A DNA stretch of 64,000 nucleotides from Alistipes sp. Zagget8 (lineage in GTDB: Bacteria; Bacteroidota; Bacteroidia; Bacteroidales; Rikenellaceae), in assembly GCA_001941065.1 (NCBI GenBank), contig MSHJ01000013.1:1-64000 (forward strand). Direction: 5' to 3'. How positions within the stretch are numbered: the stretch's first letter is position 1; every line of letters begins with the position of its first letter. Positions 19,904 through 30,751 of this stretch are shown here, in pieces. Under the pieces are notes generated by a model. The model did no database searches, was not told where the DNA came from, and saw only the letters and a list, made by a program, of their open reading frames with translations. The position numbers were made by a program, and so were the translations under genes.

Positions 19904-20875
19904 ATGAATCCGAAGGAATTGCGTATCGTATTCATGGGCACGCCCGAATTCGCCGTGCCTTCGCTGCGGGCGCTCGTCGCCGGCGGCTACAACGTCGTGG
20001 GAGTGGTCACCACCCCCGACAAACCCGCCGGACGCGGGCAGAAACTACACCAGAGCGAGGTCAAGATCGCCGCGCTGGAGCTGGGACTTCCGGTCCTGCA
20101 GCCCGAAAAGCTGAAAGCCCCGGAATTCGTCGAAGCCATGCAGGCCCTGCGTCCCGACCTGGGAATCGTGATTGCGTTCCGGATGCTTCCCGAGGTGATC
20201 TGGGCCATGCCGCGGCTGGGGACCTTCAACCTCCACGCATCGCTGCTGCCCCAGTACCGCGGAGCGGCGCCGATCAACTGGGCAATCATCAACGGAGAGA
20301 CCGAAACGGGCGTCACGACGTTCCTCCTGAACCACGAAATCGACAAGGGCGGCATCATCGGACAGGTCCGGGTGCCGATCCTTCCGGAAGACAACGTCGG
20401 CACACTTTACGACAAGCTGATGACGACCGGAACCGCACTGGTCACGGAGACCGTGGACCGCATCGCCGCCGGGGACATCCGTCCCGTCGAACAGCAGCAC
20501 ATCGACGAATCGACGCTGCGGCCCGCCCCCAAAATCTTCAAGGAGGACTGCCGGATTGACTGGACACTCCCGGGCAGGTGCATCGTGAATTTCGTCCGCG
20601 GACTGTCGCCGTATCCGGCGGCCTGGACCGAGATGCACCGCGAAGGCAGCGAAGAACCGCAGAGCGCCAAAGTGTTCTCAGCGACGTTCGAAGCCGCGGC
20701 CCACGGCCAGCCGTGCGGCACGGTCGAGAGCGACGGCCGGACTTTCATCCGCGTGGCGTGCGCCGACGGATGGATCGCAGTCGGAGAGTTGCAGATAGCC
20801 GGTAAAAAACGGCTCCCGGTGCGTGACCTGCTGTTGGGCTGGCGCGACGTGAGCCAATACAGATTCAGGAAATAA
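19904..20875 (+). CDS. fmt: methionyl-tRNA formyltransferase
   Basis: 323 aa; RIVFMGTPEFAVPSL, FNLHASLLPQYRGAAPINWAIINGETETGVT. Confidence 0.95.
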   Translation: MNPKELRIVFMGTPEFAVPSLRALVAGGYNVVGVVTTPDKPAGRGQKLHQSEVKIAALELGLPVLQPEKLKAPEFVEAMQALRPDLGIVIAFRMLPEVIWAMPRLGTFNLHASLLPQYRGAAPINWAIINGETETGVTTFLLNHEIDKGGIIGQVRVPILPEDNVGTLYDKLMTTGTALVTETVDRIAAGDIRPVEQQHIDESTLRPAPKIFKEDCRIDWTLPGRCIVNFVRGLSPYPAAWTEMHREGSEEPQSAKVFSATFEAAAHGQPCGTVESDGRTFIRVACADGWIAVGELQIAGKKRLPVRDLLLGWRDVSQYRFRK

Positions 20876-20957
20876 CCCGATTCTCCGTTACAAAACCGTC
20901 TGTTTATTCCGGGAACCGCCCCATCACGGTCCCCGGAAATAAAAGATACACCATCAA

Positions 20958-22702
20958 ATGAAACTTTATATGCAAAACCCCGAACGGCCGAACTTACCCA
21001 CCGGCCGGACGGCCCGTTATGAAAGGGTAGTGACCTACCTGCTCTGACGCTGGCTTTCTACATCACCCTGACGATCGTGGATGAGGTATGGAACATTCTC
21101 CATCACCATTATTTCGCCATCTGGGCCCAGCGGGCCGCCGACGCCATGCTGCTGGCGCTTCCCGCCTGGTTCCTGCACCGGAAACGGTGGCTCTTTCCCT
21201 GGATCGTGCTGGTCAACCTCTACCTGCTGTCGAACGTCTGGTATTACCGCATCTATTGCAGCATCATGCCGCTGAACTCCTACCTGATGGTGAACAACCT
21301 CCGAGGACTCGGTCCGAGCATCTACGCCTCGATGCGGGCCTCGGACCTGTGGATCGTGCTTCCGTCGGTTTGTTTTGCCGCAGGGTATATCCTTTTCGGA
21401 CGCCGGGCATCGGGAAAACGCCTTCGTACCGCAGGCTTCGCCGTCAGCCTGCTGCTGATCGTCGTCACCGTCATTCCGCCGTATTTCAACGACCCCAATG
21501 AGTTCAAACACCCCTGGCCCTGGTTCCGGAACGAAATCATGCTGGGCCTCCACAAATACGGCCTGATCGGCTACTGGTCCTATCAGGCCGCCTATCTGCA
21601 CGGATGCTCGTCCGAGGAGGCCGAATACGCCGCGCAGTTCGTTGAAGCCGCAGAGCGACGCGCTCCCCGGAATCCGCTCGTGGAGGACCATCGCCGGAAC
21701 CTGATCGTCGTGCTGACAGAATCGCTGGGCAGCTGGCCGATCGGACTGGAAATCGACGGAGTGGAAGCAACTCCATTCATGAACTCACTGGCAAAGGACA
21801 CATCCGTGCTCTATTTCCCGCGGGTGCTGCCGCAGGTGAAGGACGGTCGGTCGTCCGACGCCCAGCTGATGCTCAACGCCGGCTTGCTGCCGCTCGAGAG
21901 CGGAGCCGCAGCCAGTCTTTACGGCTGCCGGAACACCTATCCTGCGCTGCCCAAAGCGTTGGCACGGAGAGGATATACCTCCGCATCGCTGATCTGCGAC
22001 ACCCGCCATTACTGGAATCAGGAGGCCACCACGAAGAGTTACGGATTCGACAGGTATCATTGCGAACTGAGCCGCGGACCGATGCGTCACGCCGATGAAG
22101 AACTCTACAAATACGGATTCGAAATCCTGAAAGAACTGCCGCAGCCGTTCTATGCCCAGCTGGTTACGATGTCGGGACACGGACCATACACGAAGTCGGA
22201 CCTCGAAAGCCCGCTGAACAATGCCGACATCCCCGACGAGGAGGCCAAATACTATCTGGTCACCACGCAGTATGTGGACCGCTGTATGGGCAGTTTCATC
22301 GACTCGCTCAAAGCATGCGGGCTTTATGACCAAAGCATCATCGTCATCACGGGCGACCACGACTCCATCACCCGCAACGACTATGAAGGGCGCAAGAAAC
22401 GGGAACTGAGCGACCGCTACATCCCGCTCTTTATCCTCAATGCACCGCTGAAGGCCGAAACGAAGAACGTCATTGCGCAGATAGACATCTATCCCAGTCT
22501 GCTGGACCTGATGCACGTGCAGGACTACGACTTTCACGGACTGGGCGAAAGCGTCTTCCGCCACCAGAGCGACTGTGCCGCCGACCATTCGGAAGGCTGG
22601 GTGGGCAGCTGCCGAAGCGATTCGGTCCGGCAGTACCGCAAAGAACTGTGGCGGGTCTCGGACATCCTGCTCCGGACCGATTATTTCAAAGACCGGCTCT
22701 GA
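20958..22702 (+). pseudogene. LTA synthase / phosphoglycerol-transferase-like sulfatase-family membrane protein, apparent 1-nt deletion near 21044
   Basis: ATG at 20958 reads MKLYMQNPERPNLPTGRTARYERVVTYLL then TGA (21045-21047); the -1 frame continues LTLAFYITLTIVDEVWNILHHHYF and runs open to 22702 with VVLTESLGSWPIGLEIDG, SGHGPYTKSDL, ITGDHDSITRNDYEG. Confidence 0.75.
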
Positions 22703-22709
22703 AACAAGC

Positions 22710-22742
22710 GAGGCGTCCCGAAAGGGGCGCCTCCTTTGTTTG
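22710..22742. terminator. intrinsic terminator between convergent genes
   Basis: gaggcgtccc-gaaa-ggggcgcctc followed by ctttgttt. Confidence 0.75.
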
Positions 22743-22748
22743 TCGGAC

Positions 22749-23435
22749 CTATTTACCGATCTTCTTTTCGATCTCCTCCTTCGGGAGCGGCTTGGTGCAG
22801 AAGAACCAGTCGTAGCACTTGGCCCCTTCAGGAATCTTCTCCTGGTCGTCGCCCTTCATCGGCACGATCACCTCGTCGCCCGGATTCCAGTCGGCGGGCA
22901 GCGCAATGCCGAAGGCGTCGATGGTCTGCAGACCGATCAGCACCCGCTTGATCTCGTCGAAATTGCGGCCCAGCGCCAACGGATAGTAAATCATGGCCCG
23001 CAGCACGCCCTTCGGATCGACGAAAAAGACAGCCCGCACGGCAGCTGTCTGGCTCTCACCAGGCTGAATCATGCCGTAGAGCGACGCCACCTTCATCGAT
23101 ACGTCGTCAATAATCGGAAACTCGACCTTCACATCCTTCATACCTTTGTACTCGATCTTCTCGCGGATGGTTTTCAGCCACGCGATATGGCTGTTGCGGC
23201 TGTCCACGGACAAGCCCACCAATTCGCAGTTCAGCGCCCGGAACTCCGCGGTACGGGCTCCGAAAGTGAGTATTTCGGTGGTGCAGATAGGGGTAAAGTC
23301 GGCGGGATGGCTGAACAGAATCACCCATTTGCCCTTGTAATCGCCCGGGAAGCTGATCTTGCCTCTCGTGGTCATGGCCTCGAATGCCGGAACGGGTTCG
23401 CCCAGACGCGGCATCTGCTGTTCGTTCTTTTCCAT
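22749..23435 (-). CDS. 1-Cys/Prx6-type peroxiredoxin
   Basis: MEKNEQQMPRLGEPVPAFEAMTTRGKISFPGDYKGKWVILFSHPADFTPICTTEI; C-terminal CYDWFFCTKPL. Confidence 0.92.
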   Translation of the reverse strand: MEKNEQQMPRLGEPVPAFEAMTTRGKISFPGDYKGKWVILFSHPADFTPICTTEILTFGARTAEFRALNCELVGLSVDSRNSHIAWLKTIREKIEYKGMKDVKVEFPIIDDVSMKVASLYGMIQPGESQTAAVRAVFFVDPKGVLRAMIYYPLALGRNFDEIKRVLIGLQTIDAFGIALPADWNPGDEVIVPMKGDDQEKIPEGAKCYDWFFCTKPLPKEEIEKKIGK

Positions 23436-23621
23436 AGTCTGAAATTTTAATGTTAAGACCGGGCACGCAAATTCAGTGCCCCCAGTCTGCAATATTTCGT
23501 TCACCCACTAAGGTAATATTTTTAAAGATATGTTATTCACCGATTTACCGTCCTGCACGGATAAGTCTACACAAACAGCGGTTTCGGATAGGAGCAGCAA
23601 CAAGTTCGGACAGACCGGTAA

Positions 23622-23650
23622 AACAAAAAGGCGTCCCTCACGGGACGCCT
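23622..23650 (-). terminator. intrinsic terminator of the 2-oxoacid oxidoreductase operon
   Basis: Minus strand ggcgtccc-gtga-gggacgcc followed by TTTTTGTTTT. Confidence 0.85.
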
Positions 23651-23673
23651 CAGTCTATATTACTATACTTGTA

Positions 23674-24219
23674 TCAGCGGACCTTGCGGATGATCTCGCC
23701 GCCGTGGCGGATGGCCTCTTCGTTGGCCGGGAGCATCTTCCACGCACGCTCGGGGAGCGACTTTTTCAGACCCACCATCACATTCTCCATTTCGACCACG
23801 GGGCGCACTTTGAGATACCCGCCCAGGATCATCGTGTTGAACAGCTTGGCCTGGCCCATCTTCGCACACTCGGCCGTTGCGTCGATCGCATAGACCTCGA
23901 TGTCCTTACGCACCGGGTGCCGCGTGATGCCGTTCGTATCATAGATCAGCACGCCGCCGGGCTTGACCATCGGCTCGAATTTCTCCATCGACTGCTGGTT
24001 CAGGATGATCGCCGTGTCGAATTCATGGGCAATGGGCGAGGAAATCTTCCGGTCGGAGAGGATTACCGTCACGTTGGCCGTGCCGCCGCGCATCTCGGGG
24101 CCGTAGGAGGGCATCCACGTCACCTCGAAATCCTGCATCACACCCGAGTAAGCCAGAATCTTACCCATCGAGAGGACGCCCTGTCCTCCGAATCCTGCAA
24201 TTATCAACGTCTCTTTCAT
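23674..24219 (-). CDS. 2-oxoacid:ferredoxin oxidoreductase gamma subunit
   Basis: IIAGFGGQGVLSMGKILAYSG, TWMPSYGPEMRGGTANVTVILS. Confidence 0.92.
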   Translation of the reverse strand: MKETLIIAGFGGQGVLSMGKILAYSGVMQDFEVTWMPSYGPEMRGGTANVTVILSDRKISSPIAHEFDTAIILNQQSMEKFEPMVKPGGVLIYDTNGITRHPVRKDIEVYAIDATAECAKMGQAKLFNTMILGGYLKVRPVVEMENVMVGLKKSLPERAWKMLPANEEAIRHGGEIIRKVR

Positions 24220-24223
24220 AGCC

Positions 24224-24991
<768 letters not shown>

Positions 24992-24997
24992 CGTCTT

Positions 24998-26092
24998 TTA
25001 CTTTTTAATCAGTTTTTCCTTGAGCGCATCGAGCACCTCGTCGGGATTGAACATCATGCCGCCCTGACGCCCGTAATGCTCGACGGGGGCTTTGCCGTTC
25101 ACGGCCAGACGCACATCCTCGACCATCTGTCCGGCATTCAGTTCCGCGGAGAGGAATCCCTTGACGCCGCGGGCCGCCAGTTCGGCCAGTTTCTTCTTGG
25201 GGAAAGGGTAGAGCGTGATCGGACGCAGCAGGCCGACTTTTAAACCCTCGGCGCGGGCCATTTCGACCGTCGCCGAACAGATGCGGGCCGACGAACCGAA
25301 CGCCACGATGACGTAGTCGGCATCGTCGCACTCGATGGCTTCATAGCGCACCTCGTTCTCCTCCAAGGCTTTGTATTTCTCCTGCAGGCGCTTGTTGATG
25401 ACCTCCATCTTCTCGGACTGCAATTCGAGCGAGGTCACGATATTGCGCTGCCGGCCTGCGGGTTTGCCCTGCGTGGCCCACGAACCGCATTCGGCCTTCA
25501 GCTTCTCGTCGGTCTTGCGCGGACGCTGGGGCGCCAGCACGACCTTCTCCATCATCTGACCGATGGCGCCGTCGGCGAGAATCAGCGCCGGGTTGCGGTA
25601 TTTAAACGCCAGGTCGAACGCCTCGGCCACGTGGTCGTGCATCTCCTGCACGGAGTTCGGAGCCAGCACGATCAGGTGGAAATCGCCGTGGCCGCCGCCC
25701 TTGCAGGCCTGGAAATAGTCGCCCTGCGAAGGCTGGATCGTACCCAGACCGGGACCGCCGCGCTGGCAGTTGATTATCAGGCAGGGGAGTTCGGCGCCGG
25801 CCAGATAGCTCAGCCCCTCGGACATCAGGCTGATGCCGGGGCTCGACGACGAGGTCATCACCCGCTTACCGGTCGAAGCGCCGCCGTAGACCATGTTGAT
25901 CGAAGAGATCTCCGACTCGGCCTGCAGCACCACCATCCCCGTGGTCTCCCACGGTTTGAGCTCCATGAGGGTCTCCATCACCTCCGACTGCGGGGTAATG
26001 GGGTATCCGAAATATCCGTCGCAACCGTAGCGGATCGCCGCATGGGCGATCACCTCGTTGCCTTTCATCAGTTTTACTTCCTTCTCTGCCAT
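24998..26092 (-). CDS. 2-oxoacid:ferredoxin oxidoreductase alpha subunit
   Basis: LMKGNEVIAHAAIRYGCDGYFGYPITPQSEVMETL, MVYGGASTGKRVMTSSSSPGISLMSEG. Confidence 0.92.
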   Translation of the reverse strand: MAEKEVKLMKGNEVIAHAAIRYGCDGYFGYPITPQSEVMETLMELKPWETTGMVVLQAESEISSINMVYGGASTGKRVMTSSSSPGISLMSEGLSYLAGAELPCLIINCQRGGPGLGTIQPSQGDYFQACKGGGHGDFHLIVLAPNSVQEMHDHVAEAFDLAFKYRNPALILADGAIGQMMEKVVLAPQRPRKTDEKLKAECGSWATQGKPAGRQRNIVTSLELQSEKMEVINKRLQEKYKALEENEVRYEAIECDDADYVIVAFGSSARICSATVEMARAEGLKVGLLRPITLYPFPKKKLAELAARGVKGFLSAELNAGQMVEDVRLAVNGKAPVEHYGRQGGMMFNPDEVLDALKEKLIKK

Positions 26093-26095
26093 AGC

Positions 26096-26323
26096 CTATT
26101 CGAATTTTTGACGATAAACCGTGATGACGCTGTCGGGGCAGATCACCGCACACGAAGCACAACCCGTGCAGGCATCGGGATTTGCCATCCACGCCACGGG
26201 GTAGCCCTTGCTGTTTACCTCTGCCGACAGCGCGAGCACGTCGCACGGGCAGGCCGAGGCACAAACCCCGCACCCTTTGCAGCGCTCCTTATCGACAACG
26301 ATTGTTCCTTTGATTTTAGCCAT
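26096..26323 (-). CDS. 4Fe-4S ferredoxin-type delta subunit
   Basis: 75 aa; CKGCGVCASACPCDVL and CTGCASCAVICPDSVI. Confidence 0.92.
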   Translation of the reverse strand: MAKIKGTIVVDKERCKGCGVCASACPCDVLALSAEVNSKGYPVAWMANPDACTGCASCAVICPDSVITVYRQKFE

Positions 26324-26572
26324 AACGCCTAATATTGTTAAGTTGCTTACAAATATACGAAAAATTCCATGGCATAGCTTGTTTTTCGTTATAAAAAATC
26401 GCCATTCCGTGATAAAATAACGCTTGTAAAAAGGCAGCGGCCCCGTCAAAAGGCTCCAACTGCCGCTGTTTCAGAAAATTCAGCGGCCGAAAAGTTCGGA
26501 TATAACGAAAAAAGCGTTATTTTTAGAGCATCCGGCTTTTCCGGCCAACCAACCACCAAAACCCAACGCGTT

Positions 26573-27151
26573 ATGGAAAACAAGTTTTTCACCTTTCTGG
26601 ACCCCATTCTGGGACTCATCGACGACGGAGCATTCTTCCGCAAACCGTTCCGCTGGCTCTACATGCTGCTGGCGGCGCTCAACCTGCTGGTTCCCATCGG
26701 AGTGCTCGTGGCGGCCATCGACAACCACGTCTTCAATGCCGGAGGCAAGTTCGTCGTGGCGTTCATCGTCCTCTTTCTCATCATCTGCGGACTTTCGTGG
26801 TTCGGGTTCCAGATCTGGTGGAACCGCCGCAACAAGGTCAACGCATCGTCGCAGGACGGGGACGAATTCGTTGCCATTCCGGTTTTCTCACATTTCCTCC
26901 AGACCTGCGGCGAGTGGCTGGGGATGTATGTCGGCGTCGGCGGGTTCGTCCTGTCGCTGGTGGCCGCCCTCTTCCTGGGCGACAGCTCCGGAATGATGGG
27001 CCGCGCCCTCGGAGTGGGCAACCTGGTCGGCGGAAGCATCTGGTCGTGCCTGCTCTTCCCGATCTACGGATTCCTGATCGTGGTCGTCGCACGCGTCTTC
27101 GCGGAACTCTACCGCGCCCTGGCGTCGATTGCCAACAACACCCGGAAATAA
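26573..27151 (+). CDS. conserved hypothetical membrane protein
   Basis: 192 aa; several TM segments; terminator-like hairpin immediately downstream. Confidence 0.7.
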   Translation: MENKFFTFLDPILGLIDDGAFFRKPFRWLYMLLAALNLLVPIGVLVAAIDNHVFNAGGKFVVAFIVLFLIICGLSWFGFQIWWNRRNKVNASSQDGDEFVAIPVFSHFLQTCGEWLGMYVGVGGFVLSLVAALFLGDSSGMMGRALGVGNLVGGSIWSCLLFPIYGFLIVVVARVFAELYRALASIANNTRK

Positions 27152-27163
27152 CGCAGGCCCGAA

Positions 27164-27193
27164 CAAAAAGTCCCGGACTTTCCGGGACTTTTC
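27164..27193 (+). terminator. intrinsic terminator
   Basis: aaaaagtcccgga-cttt-ccgggacttttcg. Confidence 0.75.
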
Positions 27194-27195
27194 GT

Positions 27196-27203
27196 TATAT
27201 TTG
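27196..27203 (+). promoter_or_regulatory. putative -7 promoter element
   Basis: tatatttg (TAnnTTTG) ~67 nt upstream of the TM2 gene. Confidence 0.45.
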
Positions 27204-27269
27204 CACAAAGACCCGGAGAGAGCCGAAAATCCGACACCAGAGTAGGCACCACAAAACAGCCAAAACACC

Positions 27270-27581
27270 ATGTATTGTTCGAACTGCGGCAAAGAACTCG
27301 CCGACAACGCCTTCATGTGCCCCGCCTGCGGCGCTCCCACACACTGCGGCCCCGTCATTCCCGCAAACGCCAGCGACAAGGACTGGCTCACGACGCTGCT
27401 GCTCTGTTTCTTTCTCGGCGGACTGGGTATCCACAGCTTCTATGCCGGCAAAACGGTCATCGGCGTCATTCAGCTCATCACGCTGGGCGGCTGCGGCATC
27501 TGGGCATTGATCGATTTCATCATGATCGTCTGCGGCAACTACAAGGATGCGGAAGGACGTCTCATTGTCAACAAGCGCTAA
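27270..27581 (+). CDS. zinc-ribbon + TM2-domain protein
   Basis: MYCSNCGKELADNAFMCPACGAP; LLLCFFLGGLGIHSFYAGKTVIGVIQLITLGGCGIWALIDFIMI. Confidence 0.9.
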   Translation: MYCSNCGKELADNAFMCPACGAPTHCGPVIPANASDKDWLTTLLLCFFLGGLGIHSFYAGKTVIGVIQLITLGGCGIWALIDFIMIVCGNYKDAEGRLIVNKR

Positions 27582-27849
27582 AATCAGGCTTGCCTGCTAT
27601 CTGGCCATCCCGGCCGTACTCTACGCCATTCCCCCGGAGCGGGTCATACACGGACACACCGTCTGCCTGTTCCGGAACCTGTTCGGCACGGAGTGCTGGG
27701 GATGCGGCATGACGCGGGCGCTCTTTTCGCTGCTGCACCTCGATTTCACGGCGGCGTGGAATTACAACCGACTGGTCGTCCTCGTCGCGCCGCTGCTGCT
27801 TTACCTCTACGTGAAAGAGGTGGCAAAAACAATCGGAGAGTTGCGGTAA
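27547..27849 (+). CDS. DUF2752-type membrane protein
   Basis: CLFRNLFGTECWGCGMTRALFSLLHLDFTAAWNYNRLV; overlaps the end of the TM2 gene. Confidence 0.82.
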   Translation: MRKDVSLSTSAKIRLACYLAIPAVLYAIPPERVIHGHTVCLFRNLFGTECWGCGMTRALFSLLHLDFTAAWNYNRLVVLVAPLLLYLYVKEVAKTIGELR

Positions 27850-27866
27850 CTCTCCGATTCGTTTTT

Positions 27867-28331
27867 CTATTCTTCGACGGCCTTCGGGTCGGGACCGTAC
27901 TCATTAGGCCCCGGAGTTCCCGGAGTACAGCACCACACGAGGAAGACGATACTCCAGACAAGGAATACCAGAATACCGCCCATAAGCAGCACAAGAAATC
28001 CGGTCGTCGGGCCGCCGATACTGGCAATTAAAACAGCGACCATGACGAAAGCCCACACGATAGTCGCAACGTAATACCATACGACAATCGCTCCGCTGCG
28101 GCCAATGTCATGCAAACGCCGTATCAGCACGGCAATCGACGGCAGGAGGAGGAAAAGACCCGTCATTCCGTAGAACCACTTGTTGACCTCCCCGAAGCAG
28201 ATCGCATCAAGCGTCGCGGCAATCATCAGCAGGATGACAGCAAAGAGCGTGAAATACCAATACTCCGCGCGGCGTGCGCGGCCACTGAAGGTCACATAGT
28301 CGCGACCGATACATTTGAGGAACCATTTCAT
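27867..28331 (-). CDS. DUF805-type membrane protein
   Basis: MKWFLKCIGRDYVTFSGRARRAEYWYFTLFAVI...LIRRLHDIGRSG. Confidence 0.88.
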   Translation of the reverse strand: MKWFLKCIGRDYVTFSGRARRAEYWYFTLFAVILLMIAATLDAICFGEVNKWFYGMTGLFLLLPSIAVLIRRLHDIGRSGAIVVWYYVATIVWAFVMVAVLIASIGGPTTGFLVLLMGGILVFLVWSIVFLVWCCTPGTPGPNEYGPDPKAVEE

Positions 28332-28403
28332 AAGCAAGGAGTAGTTTTGAATTCATATTAAAGGTAACTGTTTATTCAGTATTCCCCAACTATCCGGCCC
28401 AAA

Positions 28404-28427
28404 AAAAGCTGCCTTCGGGCAGCTTTT
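28404..28427. terminator. intrinsic terminator
   Basis: aaaagctgcc-ttcg-ggcagctttt. Confidence 0.8.
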
Positions 28428-28431
28428 CCGA

Positions 28432-29679
28432 TTATTTCTCTTCGAACGAGTGAATCACCACGCCCGAGCGGAGCTTGGGCTCGAACCACGTCGTCTTCGG
28501 AGGCATGATGTTGCCCGTGTCGGCAATGTTGATCAGCTGCTGCATCGAGACGGGGTAGAGGGCGAACGCCGCCTTCATCTCCCCGCTGTCCACGCGGCGT
28601 TTCAACTCGCCCAGACCGCGGATACCGCCCACGAAATCGATCCGCTTCGAGGTGCGCAGGTCCTTGATGTCCAAAATCTTGTCCAGCACCAGATTCGACA
28701 GCACCGTAACGTCCAGCACCCCGATCGGGTCGTTGTCGTCATAGGTGCCCGGCTTGGCCGTAAGGCTGTACCAGCGGCCGTCGAGGTACATCGAAAAATT
28801 GTGCAGGGCCGAGGGGCGATACTCCTCCGCGCCCTTATCCTCCACGACGAACGACTCGTTCAGCTTTTCGAGGAGCTGCGCAGAGGTCAGGCCGTTCAGG
28901 TCCTTCACCACGCGGTTGTAGTCGATAATCCGCAGCTGGTTGGCCGGGAACGTCACCGCAAGGAAATAACAGTACTCTTCACAGCCCGAGTGGTTCGGAT
29001 TCTTCGCGCGGCACTCCTGACCCACGCGGGCGGCAGCCGCCGTGCGGTGGTGTCCGTCGGCGACGTACAGCGCCGGGATTCCCGCGAAAATCTCCGTGAT
29101 ACGGTCGTTGGTCTTCCGGTCGCGGATCACCCACAACTGGTGTCCGAAGCCGTCGGCTGCCGTGAAATCGTACTCCGGAGCGTTGTTCTTCACCACGTCG
29201 GCGACGATGGCGTCGATCTCGGCATTATCGGGATAGGCGAAAAACACCGGCTCGATGTTGGCCTGCTGGTTGCGGACATGGATCATGCGGTCCTCCTCCT
29301 TGTCGGGGCGTGTCAGCTCGTGCTTCTTGATCGCCCCCGAGAGGTAATCCTCGAAATGGCAGCACATGGCCAGCCCGTACTGCGTGCGGCCCTCCATCGT
29401 CTGCGCATAGATATAATAGTACTCCTCGGGGTCCTGCCGGAGCCATCCCTCGGACTGCCATTTACGGAAATTCTCCACCGCCTTGTCGTAAACCGGATCG
29501 GAATGCTCGTCGGCGATGGGCTCGAAATCGATTTCGGGCTTGATGATGTGCAACAGCGAACGCTCCGTGGCTTCGGTTTTCGCCTCGGCGGAATTCAACA
29601 CGTCGTAGGGACGCGACGCCACCTCGGCGGCGTGTTCCTTCGGCGGACGCACCGCGCGGAAAGGTTTTATTCGTACCAT
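28432..29679 (-). CDS. DUF1015-family protein
   Basis: MVRIKPFRAVRPPKEHAAEVASRPYDVLN; ALYVADGHHRTAAAARVG; NQLRIIDYNRVVKDL. Confidence 0.9.
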   Translation of the reverse strand: MVRIKPFRAVRPPKEHAAEVASRPYDVLNSAEAKTEATERSLLHIIKPEIDFEPIADEHSDPVYDKAVENFRKWQSEGWLRQDPEEYYYIYAQTMEGRTQYGLAMCCHFEDYLSGAIKKHELTRPDKEEDRMIHVRNQQANIEPVFFAYPDNAEIDAIVADVVKNNAPEYDFTAADGFGHQLWVIRDRKTNDRITEIFAGIPALYVADGHHRTAAAARVGQECRAKNPNHSGCEEYCYFLAVTFPANQLRIIDYNRVVKDLNGLTSAQLLEKLNESFVVEDKGAEEYRPSALHNFSMYLDGRWYSLTAKPGTYDDNDPIGVLDVTVLSNLVLDKILDIKDLRTSKRIDFVGGIRGLGELKRRVDSGEMKAAFALYPVSMQQLINIADTGNIMPPKTTWFEPKLRSGVVIHSFEEK

Positions 29680-29746
29680 AAAGTTTATTGTTTTAGGCGA
29701 AAAAGGCGGGCGTTTTCGCACCCGCCTTCTTCCATACGTTTATCGA

Positions 29747-30670
29747 CTATTTGTTCACCTGAAATTTCGTATTGCCGTTTTTCAGGAAATCCACGATCTG
29801 GCTGGCGGCCGCCAATCCGGCGTTGATGTTGGCCTCGGCGGTCTCGGCGCCCATCTTCTTCGCCGTGGCGAAAACCCGTTTGCCGAATTTCTCGTCCAGC
29901 TCGGCCTGGTTGCCGGCGGCGATGTCAGTGATGTATTTCAGGTCCTCACGTTCGGTCAGGGCACGCACCACACCGGCCTCGTCGATCACCTCCTTGCGGG
30001 CGGTGTTTACCAGCGTCGCACCCTTGGGCATCGACATCAGCAGGTCGTAACCGATCGAACCCTTGGTCTGCTCCGTGGCCGGAATGTGCAGCGAAAGAAA
30101 ATCGGACGCCTTGTAAAGCTCCTCGACCGTCGCCACCTTCTTCACGCCGTCGGCCTCGAAGACCGCCTCGTCGGTGATGAACGGATCGTATGCGACAACA
30201 TTCATGCCTAACGCCTTTCCCTTGCGTCCCACCAGTTTGCCGACGTTGCCATAGGCGTGGATGCCGAGGGTCTTGCCCTGAATCTCCGAGCCCGTGCCCG
30301 GGGTGAAGCGGTTCCGCGACATGTAGATCATCATGGCCAGCGCCAGCTCGGCCACGGCGTTGGAGTTCTGGCCCGGGGTGTTCATCACCACGATGCCGCG
30401 TGCCGAAGCCGCCGCAAGGTCCACATTGTCGTAACCCGCGCCGGCGCGGACCACGATCTTCAGGTTTTTCGCCGCGGCGATGACCTCGGCAGTCACCTTG
30501 TCGCTGCGGATGATCAGCGCATCCACATCGGCCACAGCCTCCAACAGCTGGCTCTTGTCGGTGTATTTTTCGAGCAGCGCCAGTTCATAGCCGGCATTCT
30601 CCACGATCTCGCGGATTCCGTCGACGGCCTTTTTGGCAAAAGGCTTCTCCGTTGCAACCAGTATTTTCAT
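29747..30670 (-). CDS. serA: D-3-phosphoglycerate dehydrogenase (short form)
   Basis: MKILVATEKPFAKKAVDGIREI; VRAGAGYDNVDLAAASARGIVVMNTPGQNSNAVAELALAMM; adjacent to serC. Confidence 0.9.
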   Translation of the reverse strand: MKILVATEKPFAKKAVDGIREIVENAGYELALLEKYTDKSQLLEAVADVDALIIRSDKVTAEVIAAAKNLKIVVRAGAGYDNVDLAAASARGIVVMNTPGQNSNAVAELALAMMIYMSRNRFTPGTGSEIQGKTLGIHAYGNVGKLVGRKGKALGMNVVAYDPFITDEAVFEADGVKKVATVEELYKASDFLSLHIPATEQTKGSIGYDLLMSMPKGATLVNTARKEVIDEAGVVRALTEREDLKYITDIAAGNQAELDEKFGKRVFATAKKMGAETAEANINAGLAAASQIVDFLKNGNTKFQVNK

Positions 30671-30751
30671 AGTATCGATCAATGACGTAAAATAAATATC
30701 CTGTTCTTTTTTCGTCTCCCGCATGAACGGGACGATAGTCGGGCACATGGG

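Noticed and set aside
20958-21060. CTC TGA C as an RF2-like programmed +1 frameshift site
   Set aside because: The +1 frame reads DAGFLHHPDDRG then stops; only a -1 shift restores the family sequence, and no -1 slippery heptamer is present.
22710-23650. Similar GC-rich hairpins (GAGGCGTCCC...) as a possible repeat family
   Set aside because: Both are well explained as intrinsic terminators next to gene ends with U-tracts; similarity is limited to a short stem.
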